A stretch of 6,834 nucleotides of DNA, from the NCBI GenBank assembly GCA_947629115.1, contig CANRCL010000058.1, positions 1-6,834 of the forward strand. Direction: 5' to 3'. Positions 1 to 5,227 of this stretch are shown here, piece by piece. Both the position numbers and the translations under genes were made by a program. How positions within the stretch are numbered: the first letter of the stretch is position 1; the number at the start of each line of letters is the position of its first letter. The notes beneath the pieces are model-generated. The model did not search any database. It was not told the origin of the DNA and worked only from the letters and a program-made list of their open reading frames with translations. The DNA comes from an uncultured Bacilli bacterium (lineage in GTDB: Bacteria > Bacillota_I > Bacilli_A > RF39 > UBA660).

Positions 1-9
1 AAATCTCAT
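1..9 (-). CDS. possible 5' end of a gene running off the left edge (three codons visible)
   Basis: On the minus strand an ATG at 9-7 is followed by AGA TTT before the window ends. It is preceded by a purine-rich AAAGGG (19-14) four bases upstream, which is a plausible though slightly close Shine-Dalgarno site. A poly-G-spacer promoter at 71-97 points toward it, which is the main reason to believe in a gene here. Only Met-Arg-Phe is visible, so nothing can be said about the product. The three complete paralogs in this window begin MVKK, so this is not obviously another member of the same N-terminal type. Confidence 0.35.
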
Positions 10-42
10 TTTTCCCTTTATTTATGCTGGATTGTGAGATTT
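1..42 (-). promoter_or_regulatory. inverted repeat spanning the leader and start codon of the left-edge gene
   Basis: AAATCTCA at 1-8 is the exact reverse complement of TGAGATTT at 35-42, leaving a 26-base loop. In the minus-strand transcript the 3' arm would contain most of the putative start codon (A-TGAGATTT), and the AAAGGG ribosome site would lie in the loop. The three paralogs show a different inverted repeat that also covers the start codon. The stem is only 8 bp and AT-rich, so chance is possible. Confidence 0.35.
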
Positions 43-70
43 TTGACTTTCAACAACTGTCAAATTCAAG

Positions 71-97
71 ATTATAAAATATTACCCCCCCAGTCAA
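71..97 (-). promoter_or_regulatory. leftward promoter with a poly-G spacer, seven-G state
   Basis: Reading the minus strand, -35 TTGACT (97-92) is followed by seven G (91-85), then TAATATTT and the -10 TATAAT (76-71). The spacer is 15 bp, shorter than the optimal 17. The organisation matches the paralog A promoter base for base from the G run to the -10, except for one fewer G. It faces leftward, toward the putative start codon at 9. The roughly 60-base leader differs from that of the paralogs. Confidence 0.65.
85..91. repeat. homopolymeric C/G tract (7) inside promoter spacer
   Basis: Seven C on the plus strand lie between the -35 and -10 of the leftward promoter. Homopolymers of this kind slip during replication; addition of two bases would bring the spacer to the optimal 17 bp. 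Confidence 0.7.
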
Positions 98-130
98 GTA
101 CCAAATAATAAATTATGTGGCTTGACTTGA

Positions 131-162
131 GTGCTGAAAGCACGTTTTGCGAGTAAACTCGC
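131..162. repeat. two adjacent short hairpins, left side of the T-rich tract
   Basis: GTGCT/AGCAC (131-135 and 139-143) closes a GAA loop. GCGAG/CTCGC (149-153 and 158-162) closes a TAAA loop. Both are G+C-rich relative to their surroundings. The first is nearly identical to a hairpin at 388-403, so the pair brackets the T-rich stretch between them. No open reading frame, promoter or poly-T tail makes them obvious terminators. Confidence 0.5.
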
Positions 163-342
163 TAGACTGTTTTATTCTTTTTCTTTTTTATTTGCTTTGA
201 TTTCATTTATTCTTTTATTTATTATTATTGGTTTCATAATCTTTGGCAAAAATATTCATCCATTTCTTTTATTTAATTTTCTACTTATTTATTTTTTGTT
301 TTTCCTATTCTTTCTTTATTTAATTTTTATCATTTAATATTT
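163..342. other. T-rich tract without a supported gene
   Basis: About 180 bases of the plus strand are dominated by T, with short T-only runs and scattered A. A reading frame crosses it from a GTG at 131, but it has no ribosome binding site, and its Phe/Leu/Ile-only composition is what any T-rich DNA yields. I see no promoter, RNA-gene fold or coding signal here. The strong strand bias and the bracketing hairpins suggest a non-coding repeat element or the remnant of one. Confidence 0.45.
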
Positions 343-437
343 TTGCCTACTGCGGCAATAAATTACCTCTGAATCCTGAAAGGATTTACGTGCTGAAGCA
401 CGTGGCCTGAACCTATTGACGCGTAGCGGGGGGTCAA
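343..437. repeat. cluster of four short hairpins, right side of the T-rich tract
   Basis: Four inverted repeats follow each other: TTGCC/GGCAA (343-347, 354-358), AATCCT/AGGATT (372-377, 381-386, loop GAA), ACGTGC/GCACGT (388-393, 398-403, loop TGAA) and TTGAC/GTCAA (416-420, 433-437). The last loop carries a run of G (428-433). Several loops share the GAA core. Possible identities are a structured non-coding RNA, a palindromic intergenic repeat, or the hairpin end of an IS200/IS605-type non-autonomous element; the sequence does not decide. Confidence 0.5.
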
Positions 438-466
438 CATTTTTTAAAAAATTTCATTAACGAGAT

Positions 467-502
467 AAAAAAAATTAGTGTGAAAAGAAAAAAGATTCAC
501 TA
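467..502 (-). terminator. intrinsic terminator of enolase, overlapping its stop codon
   Basis: On the minus strand TAGTGAA (502-496) pairs with TTCA-CTA (484-476) with a two-base CA bulge. It is followed by A, A and eight T (474-467). The stop codon TAG is the first three bases of the 5' arm. The stem is short and moderately stable, but the T run is good and the position is right. Confidence 0.6.
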
Positions 503-1738
503 TAGAACCTTTTTTGTTATATTGTCTTCAATTTTCATTAATCTGTTATATTTAGCAATTCGCTCTCCTCTACAAACAGAACCTGTTTTAATAAATGGTA
601 TACCAAATCCAACTGCTAAGTCAGCAATAAAAGTATCTTCTGTTTCACCACTTCGATGACTAATTATTGTTTTATAGTTATTCTTTTTTGCAGTTATTAT
701 TGTTTTAGTCATTTCAGAAATAGTTCCTATTTGATTGGCTTTTAAAAGAATTGCATTACCAGCACTATGTTTAATACCATTTTCTAATAAATTAGCATTG
801 GTACAAAAATAATCATCACCAACTAACATTATTTTATCTCCAACTAATTTAGTTAATACTGCAAAACTTTCTAAATCATTTTCATCAAAAGGATCTTCAA
901 TACTAATTATTGGATAATTTTTAATTAATTCAATATAATATTTTATTAAATCATTAGCACTTAATGTTTTATTATCAATATGATATACATCATTTTCTTT
1001 ATCATAAAGTTCACTTCCAGCCACATCTAAAGCAATTAATACATCTTTACCAGGATGATAGTTTGCTTCATTTATTGCATCCATTATTAAGTCTAAAGCC
1101 TCAGTTGTTTTATTTAAATTAGGAGCAAAACCACCTTCATCTCCTACCCCAGTTGCTAACCCTTGTCTTTTCAAAATGTTTTTTAAGGTATGAAATATTT
1201 CACTAGCGGCTTCAATTCTTCTAGCCTCGCCTTTCATAATCGGTACAATCATAAATTCTTGAATATCAATTCCGTTATCAGCATGAACACCACCATTAAT
1301 AATATTTATCATTGGAATTGGTAAACTTACTTTTCCATAAGTAATATACTCATATAATTCTTTGCTTTGCAATTTTGCTAAACATTTTAAAGATGCTAAA
1401 GATACCGCTAACATAGCATTGGCTCCTAAATTACTTTTATTAGGAGTACCATCTAATTTCAATAAAATTTTATCAACATTTACTTGATCTAATCTTTGAC
1501 CAACTAAAGCCTTTCTAATAACTGTATTAACATTGTTAACTGCTTTTAAAACTCCTTTACCAAAATATCTGCTTTGATCATTATCTCGAAGTTCTAATGC
1601 TTCTTTTGAACCAGTTGATGCTCCACTAGGAACACTTGCAACCGCTTTAATGTTATTTGCTAATATCATTTCTACTTCAATGGTAGGATTTCCCCGACTA
1701 TCTAGTATCTCTCTTGCATAAATATCTTTTATATTCAT
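500..1738 (-). CDS. eno: enolase (phosphopyruvate hydratase)
   Basis: This cytoplasmic glycolytic enzyme interconverts 2-phosphoglycerate and phosphoenolpyruvate. The 412-residue protein is slightly shorter than the ~430 usual in bacteria but appears complete. Family landmarks are present in order: SGASTGSKEALELRD (38-52), HADN (152-155), IQEFM with E161, GDEGGFAPNL with E201 (199-208), the magnesium ligands D238 (ALDVAGSE), E281 (SIEDP) and D308 (VGDD), the signature ILLKANQIGT with catalytic K333, SHRSGETED (360-368), and K384 in IKTGS. The start is the ATG at 1738, which has AGGTGG seven bases upstream and gives the normal N-terminus MNIKDIYAREILDSRGNPT. An in-frame ATG at 1768 would add ten unconserved residues (MGILKLGGCK) and overlap the ribosome site. 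Its own promoter and terminator make it monocistronic and functionally unrelated to the paralogs upstream. Confidence 0.97.
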   Translation of the reverse strand: MNIKDIYAREILDSRGNPTIEVEMILANNIKAVASVPSGASTGSKEALELRDNDQSRYFGKGVLKAVNNVNTVIRKALVGQRLDQVNVDKILLKLDGTPNKSNLGANAMLAVSLASLKCLAKLQSKELYEYITYGKVSLPIPMINIINGGVHADNGIDIQEFMIVPIMKGEARRIEAASEIFHTLKNILKRQGLATGVGDEGGFAPNLNKTTEALDLIMDAINEANYHPGKDVLIALDVAGSELYDKENDVYHIDNKTLSANDLIKYYIELIKNYPIISIEDPFDENDLESFAVLTKLVGDKIMLVGDDYFCTNANLLENGIKHSAGNAILLKANQIGTISEMTKTIITAKKNNYKTIISHRSGETEDTFIADLAVGFGIPFIKTGSVCRGERIAKYNRLMKIEDNITKKVL

Positions 1739-1745
1739 TTTACAA

Positions 1746-1751
1746 CCACCT
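1746..1751 (-). promoter_or_regulatory. ribosome binding site that fixes the enolase start
   Basis: AGGTGG lies on the minus strand seven bases before the ATG at 1738. It argues against the longer reading from 1768. Confidence 0.8.
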
Positions 1752-1757
1752 AATTTT

Positions 1758-1786
1758 AGTATACCCAACTATTCACTAATTAACAA
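1758..1786 (-). promoter_or_regulatory. enolase promoter (vegetative sigma type)
   Basis: On the minus strand TTGTTA (1786-1781) and TATACT (1763-1758) are separated by 17 bp. The -10 matches five of six consensus bases and the -35 four of six. It sits between the terminator of paralog A and the enolase ribosome binding site, so enolase is transcribed independently. It lacks a poly-G tract, in contrast to the other promoters here. Confidence 0.55.
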
Positions 1787-1789
1787 TAC

Positions 1790-1816
1790 AAAAAAAGATG
1801 CTTTACACACCTTTTT
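1790..1816 (-). terminator. intrinsic terminator of paralog A
   Basis: On the minus strand AAAAAGGTG (1816-1808) pairs with CATCTTTTT (1800-1792) through nine base pairs including one G-T, with a seven-base loop. The 3' arm continues into a run of seven T (to 1790). It begins 30 bases after the paralog A stop and separates it from enolase. It could act weakly in the opposite direction too. Confidence 0.7.
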
Positions 1817-1845
1817 ACTTTATTTTTTATATTTAATAAAATTAT

Positions 1846-3402
1846 TTAGTAGCAAAGAACTAAACGCATACCAACCCGTTCATCTTCTTTACCATTAAAA
1901 GAATTAGATGAGAATTGACCTCCAATAGGTCCATACATCGTATATCCTCCACGAGCAAACCAAGGATTGTTAGGATATACAAAATTGGCATAGTCACTAT
2001 ACCAACTATTATGGTTTCCTCCACCATCAGTAGAATCGTAATAATGATAAAATGGCCCCATTTCTCCAGTAGCATCTCCTAATATTCTTTTGTTATAAGA
2101 ACTCACATTACTATTAGCACTATAAACATCAAAATAATTTTTATAGATGGTGGTTAGTTCTTTATCATCAAGAAAGCCACTTGTTCCAACATTTCCAGAC
2201 ACATAAGATGCCATATATTCATGGGTACCTCCTGACATATCATATACGCCTGTAATATTCCCGGTTGTACTTGCTAAATATCCAGTTAAAGTATTATATG
2301 GTTGAGTTTTATCTTTTGTATCTCCTGTATCTATTGGCCAAGAACCTTTATATATATCAATTACTGCACTATATCCTGTTTTCCTACCAGAATTATTAGC
2401 ATTAACTTCTGTTCCTATTCCATATACTGAATGCGATAGATATGCTAAGGCTCCCCATTCTGTATTCTTCATCATATGACTTTCTAATCCTCTTGCATAA
2501 TTATAGGCAGAAAAGAAAAAATTCTTTACTGAATTATTTTGCCATGAATAAACATTTGGCTTTACTATTATTCTTATACTTGCTTCTTTATTTTGTTTAG
2601 CACCATTAACATTCCAATTATTATCTATAGTTATAGGCTCCCCATTATCCCCATCTTGATTATATCCTGTTTCAAATTTTCCTACCCATATGCCATTTAA
2701 ATCTTTATCACCTAAGGTAAAGGCGGGATGAGTATAATATTCATTTAACGTTGCTTTGCTTTCATTCATCCTTGGATTAGTGATTGCATCACCAAATTTT
2801 ATATTTATTATTTTTGATTTATTAAATGCATTTATTGTAGATGTTTCAAGACTTGAATCTGTTAAAACTTCTGATGCTTTTAATGCACTATTATACTCTT
2901 CAGTATTTGCCATATTCCATATTTTATAACTAAATCTTGGAATCCACACAAAATAACTTTCAATGTCTTCTTCTAAAATTATATCTCCAACTTTATAGTT
3001 ATAATTTTCTTCACCACCATTTTTAGGATTATCTACAAGTATTACGGCATTGGCCCATTTCTTATCTGCATAGTCATACCATTTTGTTTTTAAATTTGCA
3101 TAATGCACTGTTCCGTCATTATCTAGTGTTATGGGTATTAATTTTTTAGTACTCCCCTCTACATCTAATACTGGGTCTGCTCCATTTAATGTTTTATCTT
3201 TCCATACTTCACTTAATAAACCAGATTTTTCATATAACTCATCAATAGCGTCTTGAACAGTATCATATTTACCACCACTAGTTGATTTGTCATATGATAC
3301 ATCTTTACTTTTGATTATTGTTGAGGCTGCGTATACTCCAGTTGTTGAAACTATAACACCAAGAATAAATCCTATTATTAATTTATAATTTTTCTTAACC
3401 AT
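1846..3402 (-). CDS. paralog A: exported FGE/C-type-lectin-like surface protein, 518 aa
   Basis: Predicted cell-surface protein of unknown ligand. Residues 1-4 (MVKK) and a hydrophobic segment (~7-22) ending in GVYAA form a signal peptide, with a plausible type I signal peptidase site after VYA (25), or an uncleaved anchor. Residues ~33-62 carry DVSYDKSTSGGKYDTVQDAIDELYEKSG. The middle has FVWIPRFSYKIWN (151-163), HPAFTLGDKDLNGIWVGKFETG (225-246) and MKNTEWGALAYLSHS (311-325). The C-terminal part, ASTTGNITGVYDMSGG (377-392) through RILGDATGEMGPF to GMRLVL (511-516), resembles the FGE-sulfatase/C-type-lectin fold (compare the yDMxGNvwEW and RGG...GFR motifs), but lacks the NvwEW tryptophans and catalytic cysteines I would expect of a true FGE, so a binding role is likelier. 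Residues 483-511 diverge sharply from B and C. It has a poly-G-spacer promoter upstream and a terminator downstream. Fold assignment is inference from motifs. Confidence 0.88.
   Translation of the reverse strand: MVKKNYKLIIGFILGVIVSTTGVYAASTIIKSKDVSYDKSTSGGKYDTVQDAIDELYEKSGLLSEVWKDKTLNGADPVLDVEGSTKKLIPITLDNDGTVHYANLKTKWYDYADKKWANAVILVDNPKNGGEENYNYKVGDIILEEDIESYFVWIPRFSYKIWNMANTEEYNSALKASEVLTDSSLETSTINAFNKSKIINIKFGDAITNPRMNESKATLNEYYTHPAFTLGDKDLNGIWVGKFETGYNQDGDNGEPITIDNNWNVNGAKQNKEASIRIIVKPNVYSWQNNSVKNFFFSAYNYARGLESHMMKNTEWGALAYLSHSVYGIGTEVNANNSGRKTGYSAVIDIYKGSWPIDTGDTKDKTQPYNTLTGYLASTTGNITGVYDMSGGTHEYMASYVSGNVGTSGFLDDKELTTIYKNYFDVYSANSNVSSYNKRILGDATGEMGPFYHYYDSTDGGGNHNSWYSDYANFVYPNNPWFARGGYTMYGPIGGQFSSNSFNGKEDERVGMRLVLCY
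1864..1962 (-). other. hypervariable C-terminal segment of paralog A
   Basis: Codons for W481 to R513. The scaffold W-F-x-R-G-G, then G, then Q-F, then G-x-R is shared with the paralogs, while most intervening residues (483, 487-494, 498-510) differ. This is where the variable region lies in retroelement-diversified C-type-lectin proteins. Variable codons here do not all end in C or T (AAA, GAA, CGG, ATG occur), so the simple AAY-template signature is absent. Confidence 0.5.
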
Positions 3403-3426
3403 AAGTTATCCATCTACCTTATGGTT
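3397..3426 (-). promoter_or_regulatory. inverted repeat in the paralog A leader containing the start codon
   Basis: AACCATAAG (3397-3405) and CTTATGGTT (3418-3426) are perfect 9-bp reverse complements with a 12-base loop. In the mRNA the 3' arm would be CUU-AUG-GUU, so the start codon is in the stem; an AAGG ribosome-site candidate (3420-3417) straddles the 5' arm and loop. With a -10 ending at 3429, transcription would begin near 3422, inside the 5' arm, so this may instead be a DNA operator. The same repeat occurs at B and C. Confidence 0.6.
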
Positions 3427-3428
3427 TT

Positions 3429-3456
3429 ATTATAAAATATTACCCCCCCCGGTCAA
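3429..3456 (-). promoter_or_regulatory. paralog A promoter with a poly-G spacer, eight-G state
   Basis: On the minus strand -35 TTGACC (3456-3451), eight G (3450-3443), TAATATTT and a perfect -10 TATAAT (3434-3429) give a 16-bp spacer. Each gain or loss of a G shifts the spacing by one; nine G would give the optimal 17 bp. Such spacer tracts control phase-variable genes in other bacteria (for example Neisseria porA and opc). The tract length is directly seen; switching is inferred. Confidence 0.75.
3443..3450. repeat. homopolymeric C/G tract (8) inside promoter spacer
   Basis: Eight C on the plus strand between the -35 and -10 of paralog A. In such AT-rich sequence a run this long is conspicuous, and it sits in the same place in the promoters at 71-97 and 5150-5177. 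Confidence 0.8.
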
Positions 3457-3563
3457 GTATTTTTCCAAAGAAAAAGGCGAAAATTTTTATGTAAATTTTT
3501 AAGATTTTTATTAAATTTTTTTAAATGATTGCGTTATTATCACTATCAATTTAAATATATTTT

Positions 3564-5123
3564 TTATTTTATTGAAAGAACAAGACGAGAACCAATATAG
3601 CCACCCGCTGCACCAGTTGAAAAACTAAAACAAAATGCTCCAGCCCAAACTCCAGAAGACGGCTCAAGACTACGTCGAAACCATGGTTGTTCATCTTTTG
3701 GAAAATATGCTGTATCAGCATACCAAGAATTATGAATATGATCAGTTGTATTGTCCCAATAGCCGTAAAATGGACCCATCTCGCCGGTAGCATCTCCAAG
3801 AATACGATTACTGTTATTTCCAAATGATGAAGGATTACTATCATAAGCATCAAAATAATTTTTATAAGTATTTGTTAAATCAGTTATTTCAAAACCACTA
3901 TTTCCAACTTGACCTCCAACATAAGCCGCTACATATTCACCAGCACCACCACTCATATCGTATACTCCATAGATATTTCCAGTCGTACTCGCTAAATAAC
4001 CACTAGGAGAATTATAAGGTTGGGTTTTAGTAGCATCTTCACTTGTTCCTACTTCACCAGGATAACTGCTTTGATCAGTATTTGGTGCAGCACTATAACC
4101 AGTTTTATAATCAGAAGTATTATTTATTCTTATCTCTGTACCTATTCCATACTCAGAATGAGACAAATATGCTACTGCTCCCCATTCTGTATTTTTCATC
4201 ATGTGACTTTCTAATTCTCTGGCGTAGTTAAAAGAAGATAAAAAGAAATTTTTAATTGTATTATTTCGCCATGAATTGACATTTGGCTTTATTATTATTC
4301 TATTACTATAATTTCCAGTTATTTGTGCCATTGCTGCTGTCCAATTTGATGTATTTTCTATTGGACCACTATTATTTCCATTTTGATTATACCCTGTTTC
4401 AAATTTACCTACCCATATGCCATTTAAATTTTTATCACCTAGAGTGAATGCCGGATGAGTATAATATTCATTTAACGTTGCTTCGCTTTCATTCATTCTT
4501 GGGTTTGTACTTACATCGCCAAACTTTACATCTATTATTCTTGAATTATTAATTATTTTATATAGTGCATTATCACTTGTATTATATTGCTCATCAACCA
4601 AATTTTTAAAAGAAACAAATGTAGTATATTTCGTTAAATTCCATATCTTATAACTATATCTTGGAATCCACACAAAATAACTTTCGATGTCTTTTTCATT
4701 GATAATATCTCCTGTTTTATATGTATAATTTTCTTCACCACCATTTTTGGGGTTATCTACAAGTATTACAGCATTGGCCCATTTTTTAGCATTATAATCA
4801 TACCATTTGGTTTTCAAGTTAGCATAATGAACTGTTCCATCATCATCTAAAGTTATTGGTATTAATTTTTTAGTACTTCCTTCTACATCTAATACTGGAT
4901 CTGCTCCATTAAGTGTCTTATCAATCCAAGTATCTTTTAACAAACCAGATTTTTCATATAACTCATCTATTGCATCTTGGACATTATCATATTTTCCACC
5001 ACTAGTTGACTTATCATATGATACATCTTTACTTTTGATTATTGTTGTGGCAGCATACACTCCACTCATAGAAATCATTAATCCTAACATAAATGCTATT
5101 ATTACATATTTTTTCTTAACCAT
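3564..5123 (-). CDS. paralog B: exported FGE/C-type-lectin-like surface protein, 519 aa
   Basis: Predicted surface protein, closely related to A and C throughout. Signal segment 1-25 (MVKKKYVIIAFMLGLMISMS then GVYAA), N-terminal domain with DVSYDKSTSGGKYDNVQDAI (33-52), FVWIPRYSYKIWN (150-162), THPAFTLGDKNLNGIWVGKF (222-241), MKNTEWGAVAYLSHS (309-323), GNIYGVYDMSGGAGEY (382-397), ILGDATGEMGPF (441-452), then the divergent end closing in RLVLSIK. The usual R-G-G after W481-F482 is R-S-L here, a loss of two otherwise conserved glycines. The start codon lies in the leader inverted repeat shared with A and C. It has its own poly-G-spacer promoter. No convincing terminator is visible in the AT-only 161 bases downstream, so some transcription might continue into A. 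Ligand and function are unknown. Confidence 0.88.
   Translation of the reverse strand: MVKKKYVIIAFMLGLMISMSGVYAATTIIKSKDVSYDKSTSGGKYDNVQDAIDELYEKSGLLKDTWIDKTLNGADPVLDVEGSTKKLIPITLDDDGTVHYANLKTKWYDYNAKKWANAVILVDNPKNGGEENYTYKTGDIINEKDIESYFVWIPRYSYKIWNLTKYTTFVSFKNLVDEQYNTSDNALYKIINNSRIIDVKFGDVSTNPRMNESEATLNEYYTHPAFTLGDKNLNGIWVGKFETGYNQNGNNSGPIENTSNWTAAMAQITGNYSNRIIIKPNVNSWRNNTIKNFFLSSFNYARELESHMMKNTEWGAVAYLSHSEYGIGTEIRINNTSDYKTGYSAAPNTDQSSYPGEVGTSEDATKTQPYNSPSGYLASTTGNIYGVYDMSGGAGEYVAAYVGGQVGNSGFEITDLTNTYKNYFDAYDSNPSSFGNNSNRILGDATGEMGPFYGYWDNTTDHIHNSWYADTAYFPKDEQPWFRRSLEPSSGVWAGAFCFSFSTGAAGGYIGSRLVLSIK
3585..3683 (-). other. hypervariable C-terminal segment of paralog B
   Basis: Codons for W481 to R513, the same length as in A and C with no gap needed. 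Fixed positions are W-F-x-R, a later G, F at 497, G at 504 and G-x-R-L-V-L. Almost all other positions differ from the paralogs. AGT CTT replaces the Gly-Gly codons, a change not explainable by adenine-specific mutagenesis of a glycine-encoding template. Confidence 0.5.
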
Positions 5124-5147
5124 AAGTTAATCATCTACCTTATGGTT
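5118..5147 (-). promoter_or_regulatory. inverted repeat in the paralog B leader containing the start codon
   Basis: AACCATAAG (5118-5126) and CTTATGGTT (5139-5147) match the arms at A and C exactly. The loop differs by two bases from theirs (TTAATCATCTAC against TTATCCATCTAC on the plus strand), while the arms are untouched, which favours a conserved paired structure or operator. Confidence 0.6.
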
Positions 5148-5149
5148 TT

Positions 5150-5177
5150 ATTATAAAATACCCCCCCCGATTGTCAA
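5150..5177 (-). promoter_or_regulatory. paralog B promoter with a poly-G spacer, eight-G state
   Basis: On the minus strand a perfect -35 TTGACA (5177-5172), ATC, eight G (5168-5161), TATTT and a perfect -10 TATAAT (5155-5150) give a 16-bp spacer. The G run lies three bases farther from the -35 than in A and three bases nearer the -10, yet the total is the same. With both hexamers perfect, this promoter should be strong when the spacing is favourable. Confidence 0.75.
5161..5168. repeat. homopolymeric C/G tract (8) inside promoter spacer
   Basis: Eight C on the plus strand between the -35 and -10 of paralog B; candidate slippage site. Confidence 0.8.
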
Positions 5178-5184
5178 TTTTTTG

Positions 5185-5198
5185 TTGAAAATTTTCAA
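5185..5198. promoter_or_regulatory. 14-bp perfect palindrome upstream of the paralog B promoter
   Basis: TTGAAAATTTTCAA is self-complementary and begins eight bases upstream of the -35. It could be an operator, or part of a weak end-of-gene structure for paralog C, whose stop codon is at 5228-5230. No equivalent is seen at the same place for A. Confidence 0.3.
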
Positions 5199-5227
5199 GA
5201 GAAAAAAAGATAATTACTATCAAATTT

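Noticed and set aside
131..337. 68-residue hydrophobic reading frame on the plus strand (starting LKARFASKLARL)
   Set aside because: It starts at GTG without a ribosome binding site, its first codons are the bases of a hairpin, and its composition is what T-rich DNA gives by default. Treated as a non-coding repeat.
416..445. A promoter built on TTGACG and the G run at 428-433
   Set aside because: No acceptable -10 lies 15-19 bases downstream on the plus strand, and on the minus strand the run next to TTGAC is C, not G, with no TATAAT.
1739..1768. Ten-residue N-terminal extension of enolase (MGILKLGGCK)
   Set aside because: It is not part of the enolase family N-terminus, and the AGGTGG ribosome site lies within it, pointing to the ATG at 1738.
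3457..3563. Terminator for paralog B in the AT-rich gap
   Set aside because: Only AT-only inverted repeats such as AAAATTT/AAATTTT (about 3482-3502) are visible; none has a stable stem followed by a clean T run.
1860..4231. Several 60-94 residue reading frames inside paralogs A and B in other frames, on both strands
   Set aside because: They lie wholly within long, clearly conserved coding regions and have no independent start signals.
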